DNA of 64,000 nucleotides from Solea solea (Eukaryota > Chordata > Actinopteri > Pleuronectiformes > Soleidae). Below are positions 55,346 to 64,000 of the stretch, one piece after another. Location of the stretch: the NCBI RefSeq assembly GCF_958295425.1, contig NC_081154.1:5801139-5865138 (forward strand), read 5' to 3'. The number at the start of each line of letters is the position of its first letter. Positions within the stretch are counted from its first letter, which is position 1. The position numbers and the translations under genes were made by a program. The notes under the pieces are model-generated. The model saw only the letters and a list, made by a program, of their open reading frames with translations, was not told where the DNA came from and searched no databases.

Positions 55346-55862
55346 GTGCTCTGGTTGGGGACTTTTATTGCTCTGCTCACTGGTACACGTGTTCAACCGC
55401 TTGTTCACCCAAATATCTGAGCAGCCAGTGACTCACAGTCATGTAGACATGGTCAAGACGACCTGCTGAAGTTCAAACTGAGACTAAGAAGGTTGATTGA
55501 AGTGACTCTGGACGTGGCGTGATCGTTGGTGCCAGAGAGGCATTAGAAACCGCTGATGTGCTAGGATTCTCACACAGTAATCATGTCTCGGGTTTACAGA
55601 GATTTGTACATAAAAAAAAAAAGAGAAAATATCCAGTGAGTGGCAGCTCTCTTGTTGATGCCAGAAGTCTGAGAACAACGGCCAGACTGACTTGAAATGA
55701 TAGAGAGGCAGCAGTGATTTAAAATAGTTACTTCAATAACCACTGTTTACAACCAAGGTATGTAGAAGTGGGTGAGCTACAGCAGCAGAAGACCACACCA
55801 CATGCTATTTCTGGCATTTTATTGGGTTTCCTGTGTACCTAATAAAGTGGCACATTTGGTAT
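55346..55862 (+). mobile_element. Internally deleted Tc1/mariner element
   Basis: Ordered landmarks match a common fish Tc1 family: CTGGTACACGTGTTCAACCG, GTAGACATGGTCAAGACGAC, CTGCTGAAGTTCAAACTGAG, GACGTGGCGTGATCGTTGG, GGTTTACAGAG, AGAGAAAATATCCAGTGAG, ACTGTTTACAACCAAGGTAT and GGGTGAGCTACAGCAGCAG. After that the sequence jumps to the end, TGTGTACCTAATAAAGTGG. Most of the transposase, including the DDE catalytic region, is deleted, leaving N-terminal DNA-binding coding sequence with several disruptions. Confidence 0.8.
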
Positions 55863-55958
55863 AAAAGTGAAGATTTAAAGCAGTAACTTAGCAGTAAATT
55901 AGTATATCTTTATATGAGGGGTTGGATGCGGACAACCTGAAAATATCCTTTTTTTCAG

Positions 55959-56690
55959 ACCATCACCGCCTCTGAGAAACATTCTTACAGATTCCTCAAC
56001 TTCACTCTCCGAAATAATTCTCCTTGAGGTCTGAGCCAAAGTGCAGCGGTGGCCCAGTTAGCATGGAATAAAAAAAAAATAATAGAAAAAGTGATGGTTA
56101 CAGCTACATTGTAGGCTCAGTCTCTCAAGGCCTATACGGCGCACCTATCCAAACAGTATCAGTGTATCCAGTTCAAGTTCACAGGACGACTTCCAGCTCT
56201 TCCCTTCCAAATCAAGCTCACCCATATCAGAGCCAGAACTGAATCAAAGGGCCATGGAGGAACATGACGATGAGAGCAGCAGGGGTGAAGATGAAGTCCT
56301 AATGTTTTCAAGACAAACAAAAGAAAGTAGCCGCGGCGGTTAAAGACGAGCAGTATCGGCGAGACAAGCTGTGGCGACGGCTAATCTAAACTGACTGTAT
56401 GTCTTACTTTATCAACTCTTAAATCACAACAACGCATCTCCAAGCTTTCTCTGGAGAGAGAAAAGCAAACCCTTAAAAGAAGTGGCTCGATTCCAGCTAC
56501 TACTGGCACAATTTGTGCATGCGTTCATCTCCCATTCTGCTTCTCCACAAGATATTGGTTTAAACTGTGGTGGGATAATCAACAAGGACGAATTGGAGAG
56601 GCAGTAGAAACATTCTCAGACATAAGCAGAGTGAGTTATTGTGTTTATGCTGGCACACGCGGTACGACAAAGCGCGGTGAATGAATAAAG
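55959..56690 (+). pseudogene. Coding-like stretch with frame breaks
   Basis: A strong acceptor (ATATCCTTTTTTTCAG) ends at 55958. From 56080 onward three successive frames look coding: SDGYSYIVGSVSQGLYGAP in one, FPSKSSSPISEPELNQRAM plus an acidic run in the next, and KQKKVAAAVKDEQYRRDKLW in the third. A further 100-codon frame is open to TGA at about 56685, next to an AATAAA (56686). The frame changes could mean a decayed coding sequence, several exons, or coincidence. The peptides do not match a family I can name. Confidence 0.25.
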
Positions 56691-57194
56691 TTCATCATCA
56701 TCAACTTGCCTTGTCTGATTCGTGCCACGGCTCCTGCGCCAGATCGACAGTCGAGTTAATATTTAAAGCTGAAAAGGAGAACTTTTTTAGCTCAGAGTTG
56801 TTATTATGACACTAAAACTTACTGCAAGGTGTAATGACGATAGAAAAACAACACGACCACGTTTACATTGGTCCTCCTTAAGCCGTGCTTTCACTGTGTT
56901 ATTCTTCTGGCTACCAGGAGGCACTTTTCACGGAAAAATGCCGACTCGATTTACAGGCTGCTGGCCTTTTCTCCTGCTGCTTTATCCTCAACCCCCATTG
57001 TGGCGTTGGTACTTTTCGCAGCAGGGGTGCTTATCATGGCACAACAACTGGCTCCTCAGGAAAAATACTTAAGTGGCCTTACCAGCATCTTACTGCTTTG
57101 TGAATGTCCAAAACATTGACCCAACAATATCACTGAACCTGCAGCTGCTGGAGTTAAAGGTTTCTTGAAGACATTTTCATCCAGGCTGAAGAAA
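56691..57194. other. Unique DNA, nothing recognised
   Basis: Three overlapping open frames at 56806-57119 show no domain. ATGAATAAAGTTCATCATCA at 56682 resembles a LINE-tail-like 3' end. Confidence 0.35.
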
Positions 57195-57422
57195 AGCTCA
57201 CACTAACCCTAACCCTAAATAAGGGGAGGTCAATCATCCATCTATCTTCTACCACATGAGGGTCATGGGTGCCAATCCCAGCTTACATGGAGCGAAAGGT
57301 GGGGTACATTCTTGACAGGTCACACACATGGGGAGAACAAGCAAACCCCATGTAGAAAGACCCTTGTTCTGACCGGGTCTTCTTGCTGCCAAGGCAAGAG
57401 TGCTAACCACTAAACCAACCAT
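57195..57422 (+). mobile_element. TTAGGG-like stub and fish CCATC repeat copy
   Basis: CACTAACCCTAACCCTAAAT at 57200 is a short telomere-like block. It runs into ATCTATCTTCTACCACATGA, GGGTCATGGGTGCC, GGTGGGGTACATTCTTGAC, ATGTAGAAAGACCC and AGTGCTAACCACTAAACCA, the same repeat family as 40455-40690. Confidence 0.7.
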
Positions 57423-57847
57423 GTGAACGGGAGGTCAGGCAATATGTTTTATATTATGTTGGGAAAAAAATTGGACCTTTAGTTGAACTGAAATTGTACA
57501 AAATCTAATTTTTCAAAGTCAGATGAACAAATCCAGATAATGCAACTGGGAGTGAAATGACTACTTTCAACTGGACCCAAACTGGCCTAGATGCTCTGCA
57601 CCTGCTCCATGGTTCCCACCCTTGGGCTTTTACCCAGAAATTAGAGGAAAAGCCAGTACACAGAAGGAAACTGTGAGGAAAAACATGGCAAAATCCAGAC
57701 TGGCACATTTTTGGACCGACAACCACCTTAAAGAATGAGATATTTTGAAAGTTAAGAAAGGACTTGGCATGTTTGTGAAAACATGCCATCTAGAAACTTC
57801 TGAGATATCACAAACATACTGAGATTGGCACAACAACCCCGTGACTC
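57423..57847. other. Unique DNA, nothing recognised
   Basis: A minus-strand frame (57505-57789) has no recognised domain. Confidence 0.35.
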
Positions 57848-58075
57848 ATGTGGAGGATAAAGCGGTAGAAGATGGATGGATACCGAGAGTTTTACGCCCA
57901 TATACTTGTCATTACGGTAGCCCTCAGGACTTCCGTGGAACGACTTCTCCAGTGCGTTTGTGGCGTCAGCTTCTCAGTACCGTAATTCCTAAACGGTTGA
58001 ATAACGGCCAGAAATCAAAAGTGAAAGCTATCTTAGAAAAAGGGGCAGAAGCACTCACTCATTGATTATCTGATT
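57848..58075 (+). mobile_element. Repeat stub plus unclassified open frame
   Basis: GTGGAGGATAAAGCGGTAGA then AGATGGATGGA (57849-57877) is the reverse of the CCATC-repeat start. It is followed by a 74-codon frame to 58065 with basic and proline-rich residues and no family match. The frame probably derives from an unclassified repeat. Confidence 0.4.
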
Positions 58076-58177
58076 TGATTGATCTTATTATGATCATAAG
58101 AGGGTTAATGGTAAAGAGGCATGAAATTGTGCTCAACATGTCATAAACTAGCCACCAGCTAAAGTTGCTTGTGGCCT

Positions 58178-58335
58178 GTGATGTAAAAGGTCAACCAGAA
58201 AATGCCTTATTATTAACATGATTAAAGGTGGCATAGCGCCACCTGTTGAAGTGGAGGCGGACACCCTCGCTAAAGGCGTAGTCGAGCTACAACTGCAACT
58301 TAAGTGTTTCGTGGAAACGTACTGAATGACATTTG
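58178..58335 (+). mobile_element. Harbinger-like fragment, copy D
   Basis: GTGATGTAAAAGGTCAACCA, GCATAGCGCCACCTGTTGAA and GTGGAGGCGGACACCC parallel AAAGGTCAACAAGAAAC, CAGCACCACCTGTGGAGG and GTGGGGTCAGATG in copy B. Only the 3' third is present. Confidence 0.5.
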
Positions 58336-59084
58336 GAGAACCTTGACCTGAATTAACGAGAATCCACACAAAAAACCCAACAATAAAACCACCTGGAACC
58401 GTTAAAGGGCCATGAAAGTTTTTCTGCTGCCTCTTTGAAAAACTGGGGAAACAATAAAGATAATATCATTCCTGCTTTCCATGTACAGTAAGACCTCAGT
58501 GAGTGTTCTGGTTTTGCAGCCACAGACAGTGAGACACACGTTTGATATGTCATACAATTGTATTTTCGGTCGGGCCATTCAAGTCATTAAAAGTCTCTGT
58601 CACCTCATTTCAGATTTCCTCTGTTTCTGTTTTTTAGCCAGCACGGTATACCATAATGCACAGGAACTGCGGGATATATATCTTGGCGACTTGCTGTTAG
58701 CGGGGGCATGAACCTCTCTCTTTTCTCTTTCTCTGCTGCTTTGTGTCTGGTTTTCTCTCCACACAGAGACACGGAAGACAGTTGAAGAATTATGTAACTG
58801 TGCCAATTAGAGTCCTTGGCAGTGCAATGTTCGACTATAGTGAGAAAAGAAAGGCAGGAGAACAAGGCACAGACGAACATTACGACGGCGTGTCATAAAA
58901 CAAAGTGGGGGATAGAGTTGCTGAGGTCGGCACACGTGCGTGTCCAGACGTCGCAGAGAGGTGTTGCAGTGAATAATGTCCCTCAGCGTTTCTGCTTCAC
59001 CCGTCAGGTTCACGCTAGTTGAACTCTGCGGTAGAATTTACCTGAGGCTGAGAAAGCCTGGAAGAAATGGGTGTCAGTTCCCGA
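58336..59084. other. Unique DNA, nothing recognised
   Basis: Overlapping short frames on both strands (58353-59022); none is credible. Confidence 0.4.
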
Positions 59085-59235
59085 AAGTGGAAAGTAACAA
59101 ATGACATTTACACATGTTACTGTAATTGATATGTTTCTTTTTCTGTGTACTTGTTATAACTCTTACTTTTACTTGTGTATTTTTGTTTGTTTTAGGCATT
59201 GTACATTGCCAACTTGAGTAGTTGTATTGTTTTAA
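59085..59235 (+). mobile_element. TACTTAAGTA-type repeat fragment
   Basis: GGAAAGTAACAAATGACATT, TACACATGTTACTGTAATTG, GTGTACTTGTTATAACTC and TTACTTTTACTTGTGTAT belong to the same family as 8400-8850. Confidence 0.5.
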
Positions 59236-61212
59236 GATGTTCAAGTTACAAGATGTCGGGATATTTCCCCCATTTGCACACGAATGTGACAGAATCATTT
59301 ACGGTTTCTTTAACTATTAGAGTTAAGTTTGACATCTCACTACGCCATTGAGTCTGTGAAGCTGGAGCTAACAGCTAAGCTAACAGCTGAGTTGTCAGAT
59401 TTGTACGTTACTTAGGCGTTTTTGCTGGAGAACCCAAAATAATTCCACACGCTGCTTTTAAGGTACTTCCTTGGCGTCCAACAGCAGAACTACGCAGGAT
59501 ATTTGCCCTAATTCAACAGCTTCTGAGTCATTGAGGGTCTTGATGCGGGAGAGATTGTGGGCCGTCTCCACTTCCCCTACCCTGTCTGTTCGTCTGAAAA
59601 CCAGCCTTCCAATATCAGGGCCGCAGACCTAGAGTCCTCATTATCAGGAGGTCTTGTGAAGTCTTAAGTCTCAAGATAAAGGCAGTGATGGTGTTATTGT
59701 AGACGTTCATCACGGCAGAGCCGGCAAAAAAGAGGCAAAGAAAACCGTTGTTGGAGGAAATGAGGAATAATGGATGGATGGGTGTTTACCGTGGTGTCGG
59801 GAAAATATGTACTCCGAAACTGTAGGGGGAGCTCTGTAGAGAAAAAGGTGAAAAAGCAACCAAACGTCTAAAGTTCTGCATGAAGTAGAATATTTCAGCA
59901 TTCTTGTCACCCCTGCTCCATTCCACATGTTGATATTACTATTATTGATTATCTTAATTAACCATGCCATATTCACCAAGTCATTAAACCCAGCTGAGAC
60001 ACACTTTCCCGATGCTTCACCACCACCAGTGTGACCTTATAAACCATCTGCTGGCGCCCATGCACATTTCTCAACATGGACTTTTTTTCTCCTGTTTTAT
60101 GATGTTTTGAAAGCAGTAAGTGGACCTGTGGGACGTCTGTGGGACGTCTGTGGGACGTCTAGCGGAGAGTGAACCGTGGGGGGAAAAGTCTGTGGCTCAG
60201 AGAAGTGACGGTGAAGAGCCATCGACAGTTATCATGGCAACACGTAAACAAGCGGAACGGACGCATAACAGAGACACGCACTCTCAGTATGTATTCACAT
60301 GAATTTAGGATATAAAAGGAGCTGTTTTGAACACAACAGTGACCTAAAGCTTCTTTTTTCTTATTTATTAATTTTTTGTTAGACAACAACCAGTGCAACA
60401 TACAGTATGTGTGGGCTGACAGTGAGGGAGGGAGAGAGGAGCAAACCGGAAAAAGACAAACCCGCGTGTGCGTTTTCCGCTTGCATCTGTTGTTGTTGTT
60501 TGGACAGCGAACACCCACACTGTACGCAGGTTTTCATCATCCTCATCATCATCAGCCTCATCCTGAGCCGACTCTTCACTGCGGCGGCGGTTTGATTTAC
60601 AGGTTGTTTTTAAAGAAAGTTTACAAATCAGCTGAAGTGTAGGTGTGCAGTTATATTTTTTGCCACAATTTAAAGGTAAACAGACGTTTACAAAGTGATT
60701 CTCTGCAACTAAAAAGAAACCTCAGTACTTCCAGTCAAACATGACAGATGCTGAGAAAGTTTTACTCGGTGCAAATGATTATTTTTAATATAAAACATTT
60801 GCCACTAAATGTTGCTTATGTTGATTCACAAGCAACGCGATCAAAAATCAAGTTTCGCAACAAACAGATGCTCGTGATAGAAATGTTCTGCACAAGAAAA
60901 GAGGCTGCGCTGCCAAATGATGTTGGTACAAGTTCATATTCATGCTCAGATATATTCTTAATTCCACCTACGTATATATCACATACGCTTAAAGAAAAGA
61001 TAAGTGCAAAAAAGGGAAAAACTGTCCCTAACAAGAATATTTTTCATTTTCTGTTTAGTCCACCTCAAAGACAAAGAAAAGAATACTGTGTCTTTCATTT
61101 CCCACATTAAGATTATGTGATAATCCATAAAATGTAACGCAGATGTTTGTTTTAAAGACACAATTTCATATAACGTCCAGCAAAATAACACTCTGATCTG
61201 ATCTAAATCATA
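59236..61212. other. Unique DNA with a short 11-bp tandem
   Basis: TGTGGGACGTC is repeated three times at 60127-60160. An exact X-box (GTTATCATGGCAAC) is at 60228-60241. No gene was supported, although a 120-codon frame lies at 60748-61110. Confidence 0.4.
60228..60241 (+). promoter_or_regulatory. RFX X-box match
   Basis: GTTATCATGGCAAC fits GTHNYYATRRNAAC at each position. Its context is unique DNA just after the short 11-bp tandem. Confidence 0.35.
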
Positions 61213-61400
61213 GTATTAAAGGTCCAGTGGGTACGAATTAGTGTCTCCTCCATTCATCCCTCCATTTTCCCAAGCACAACAGGGAACTACGGTGGCCTTC
61301 ACTTGATATTTGTCCTTCTTTGCTCAAAACGCTGCTACAGACACTGGCGGCACAAAATGGCTGCCTCCACAAACAAGTCAAATAATAGTTATATATAATG
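61213..61400 (+). mobile_element. MITE copy (TTAAAGGTC family)
   Basis: TTAAAGGTCCAGTGGGTACG, CATTCATCCCTCCATTTTCC, AGGGAACTACGGTGGCC, AACGCTGCTACAG and CAAAATGGCTGCCTCC are in family order. This is the most complete copy in the window. Confidence 0.65.
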
Positions 61401-61440
61401 ACTGCTGCCATGTTACTGTATAAAGGTTGTGTCAAAGTAA

Positions 61441-62318
61441 CATTAGGGGAACGTTCTGGGAACCTTTAGGGAACGTTCTCTAAAGGTTGTATGAAGGTTG
61501 TGACAAAGTATTGTTCTGGGCACCAACGTTAGGAACACTTTCCGTGGCAACCACAGGAGAAACTGGGAGGGGGGCCTTCAGGGAACGTTCCAGTAACCAA
61601 AAGGTAACGTTTAGAGAACATTCTCTGAAGGTTGTAGAAAAGCAACCTTAGGGGAACGTTCTGGGAACCTTTAGGGAACATTCTCTAAAAGGTTATACAA
61701 AGGTTGTAGAAATGTAACGTTCTGGGAATCTTCAGGGAACCTTCTGTAAAAGTTGTACGAAGGTTGTAGAAAAGTAATGTTCTGGGAATCTTCAGGGAAC
61801 CTTTAGGGAACGTTCTCTAATGGTTATATGAAGGTTGGGGGGCTGACCTTCAGGGAACGTTCCAGCAACCAAAAGGTAACGTTTAGAGAACATTCTCTAA
61901 AGGTTGTAGAAAAGCAACCTTAGGGGAACGTTCTGGGAACCTTTAGGGAACGTTCTCCAAAAGGTTGTAGAAAAGTAACGTTCTGGGAATCTTCAGGGAA
62001 CCGTCTCTAAAAGTTGTACGAAGGTTGTGACAACTAACATTCTGGGAACGTTACAAGAACCTTAAGCGAACTTTCTCTAAAAGGTTGTACAAAGGTTGTA
62101 GAAAAGTAACGTTCTGGGAATCTTCAGGGAACCTTTAGGGAACGCTCTCTAATGGTTATATGAAGGTTGTGACAAAATAACGTTCTGGGAACCAAATGTG
62201 CAACCAAAAACTACCGTTAGAAAAACTTTCCGTGGCAACCACAGGAAAACCTTGGGGGGTAACCTTCAGGGAATGTTCCCGCAACCAATAGGTAACGCTC
62301 CCAGAACGTTGTGGGGAT
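61441..62318 (+). repeat. GGAACGTTCTGGGAAC minisatellite array
   Basis: Units of about 25-60 bases built from GGGAACGTTCTCTAAAGG, TTGTAGAAAAGTAACG and TTCTGGGAATCTTCAGG alternate for 0.88 kb. Longer-range order is visible: CCTTCAGGGAACGTTCCAG with AACCAAAAGGTAACG recurs about 273 bases apart, and ACTTTCCGTGGCAACCACAG occurs near both ends. Nine exact TTCTGGGAA and eight exact GAACGTTC words occur, which fit STAT-type (TTCNNNGAA) and heat-shock-type (GAANNTTC) motifs. Function is unknown. Confidence 0.95.
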
Positions 62319-63220
62319 CAAAACTCTGCGTACCTGCTGGTGCAGTCGCCTTATTTTACCTTCACGTGAACTTCGGCCTGAGCAAATAAAGATTTTGCAG
62401 ATTAACTCTCGAAACCTGGACGCGTTCAGACGCGACGGCCAAACACATCAGCGGGGCGAGCGCTGCTCTCCACGCCGGGGGGAACAGCTCCGTGTACTTT
62501 GGCCGTGGAATTGTACTCGTAGCAACAATCTCGGTTTGAAATGAGCGTTGTCTGCACACTGTTATTCTACATGAGCTCCACGTTTGGGGATCTGGTGAGA
62601 GCGGCGCGGGTCCGGCCTTCATCAATCACGGCCACGACAGTGAATGGCAGGATAATATTGTTGCTGGTGGTTGATTGGGACGTCTCCCCCGAGACTGTGT
62701 GTATGTGTGAAGACAGAGAGGGAGTGTGAATGTGTGTGTGTGTGTTCTCGAATAAAAAACTTATTTTTTGTTGTTCGGATGTAACTTAACTGAACTATTT
62801 GAGAAATCTGTAATTCATTTCTGAGTATACCTTATTATTTTCACATTTTGATGAAATTCTGGCATTTTGAGCGGCTTGAACACGCACAGAATCTCATAGG
62901 ACCTTGCCCAAAATTCAGAAACCAGAAAATATGGAGTACATTTTTTGAATTTTTTGTAATCTTTCACTCTTTTCTACATTGAAAATGAATGGAAAATGAT
63001 GCTCGGCCTTTGATCTGAGACTGCAAGGACACATTTTGTATCATCTGTATTCTATTCCAACATTTTATTGATTATTATATCATTTGATAACATTATCCTT
63101 CATTTGACTTCACTTATTTATCTATTTTTGCATATTTTCCTTTCAGGCTTTACCTCTTTTAACACATTTTTCCTAAACCTTTAATTTGTTTTACACAGAA
63201 GCTCATTTCTGCACGTCAGA
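62319..63220. other. Unique DNA, AT-rich toward the right
   Basis: A GC-rich part at 62400-62640 contains short frames on both strands; a TG run is at 62733-62744. No gene was supported. Confidence 0.4.
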
Positions 63221-63306
63221 AAAATAAAATTGAATAACATAACACTATATATGTATATATATATATATATATGTATATATAGTGTTATGTTATTCAATTT
63301 TATTTT
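63221..63306. repeat. 86-bp near-perfect palindrome
   Basis: AAAATAAAATTGAATAACAT at 63221 followed by AACACTATATATG is mirrored exactly by the complementary strand up to TATTTT at 63306. Around the centre (63263/63264) only the G63253-T63274 and T63254-G63273 pairs fail. The core is a TA repeat. Long palindromes of this kind extrude cruciforms and are deletion-prone. Confidence 0.9.
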
Positions 63307-64000
63307 ATATATATACATATATATGTATATATGATATTATACTTAAGTTAAGAAAGTAAAAGTATTAAAAATGTGAGGAGCTACTATTACTATACTATTT
63401 GTTAGTAGTACTAATACAAATATTAAAGTATTTGTTCCATTACAACACTGATCATATCATACCACATATTAATGTGACAACATTATAAGAAGATATTGTC
63501 ATGTTCATTATGACAAAGAATCTTATCAGGTTACAACAAGAAAGTGTAAATGATTTAATTATAACGTGAAAAAATTGGTAAAAATGTCAAAATATGGTCT
63601 GATGATAAGATATTGTCGCATAATTATTGCATAATAATGACATTTATACAAGAAACTATTAATTACTATTTTACCCATTTTTATTGATTTTATTAGTGTT
63701 GAATTGAGTATCTTATTGTTGTATGGTTTGTTTTTAGGTCTTTTATCTGTGATATACAGCACTTTGTTTCAGCTGGTGTTGTTTTTTAAACTATAGTTGG
63801 ATTTCATGAGATAATACATATCGAATTGTTGTATTGTGAACACGGTTGTCAGAATGAAGTGAAAATATATTGTTATGGCACCAATAAACGTTTATCGACG
63901 TTATATTCACCCTCCTTAATCTCCACTTTTGTCATTTTATGCGCCTTGAATCCACCTTTGTGTATAAAACGGTCTTGTTTTGTATGTGAACATGTGTCTC
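63307..64000. other. AT-rich DNA with TA repeats
   Basis: TATATA-type tracts continue to about 63335. The rest is AT-rich unique DNA with no supported gene. Confidence 0.4.

Noticed and set aside
61441..62318. CRISPR-like array
   Set aside because: The units are variable in length with no unique spacers, and the DNA is vertebrate; it is a minisatellite.

Overview
This window looks like teleost fish nuclear DNA, probably from a percomorph-like genome. The evidence is a dense mix of fish-type repeats: a Tc1/mariner remnant, L2/CR1-like LINE ends, TTAA-flanked and hAT-like MITEs, a PIF/Harbinger-like element and two tRNA-like-tailed repeat families. There is also degenerate TTAGGG-like DNA and abundant CA/TG, AT, TCTA and CTG microsatellites. 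Nothing is bacterial in layout: there are no operons, and no rRNA, true tRNA gene or CRISPR array. I did not recognise any complete cellular protein-coding gene. Most open frames are short, overlap on all strands, or are made by microsatellites and transposon pieces. The window is best read as intergenic or long-intron DNA.

Layout. 0-12 kb: a MITE, a LINE tail, two exon-like open segments near 3.3-3.7 kb with a downstream AATAAA, a diverged tandem repeat, nested TACTTAAGTA-type repeats and a foldback element, ending in TTAGGG-like DNA and a CpG-rich patch. 12-24 kb: low-repeat AT-rich DNA that looks like conserved noncoding sequence, a 250-bp TCTG/TCTA/TCCA ladder, a CA/TG hairpin, and hAT and Harbinger-like copies. 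24-36 kb: a CpG-rich patch with an exact RFX X-box, a consensus-like mini-intron at 27.2 kb, a TTAA-flanked MITE at 28.1-28.6 kb and an orphan minus-strand frame at 29.1-29.4 kb. 36-50 kb: more MITEs, the Harbinger-like copy that keeps the start of a Myb/SANT-type protein, a 177-bp tandem repeat, and nested MITEs. 50-58 kb: a 5'-truncated LINE on the minus strand, the longest open frame (52.3-53.0 kb), a deleted Tc1 copy, and a stretch of coding-like DNA whose frame shifts twice (about 55.96-56.69 kb). 58-64 kb: repeat fragments, a 0.9-kb minisatellite packed with TTCTGGGAA and GAACGTTC motifs, and an 86-bp near-perfect palindrome.

How the parts relate: no gene system is evident. Repeated families link distant parts of the window: the MITE at 0.5 kb with 42 kb, the Harbinger-like copies at 23, 43, 48 and 58 kb, and the GGAACGTT repeats at 38.5 and 61.4 kb. 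The intervening unique DNA has homeodomain-core-rich patches and three exact X-box matches, which would fit a regulatory landscape around a developmental gene outside the window. That last reading is inference and needs cross-species alignment.
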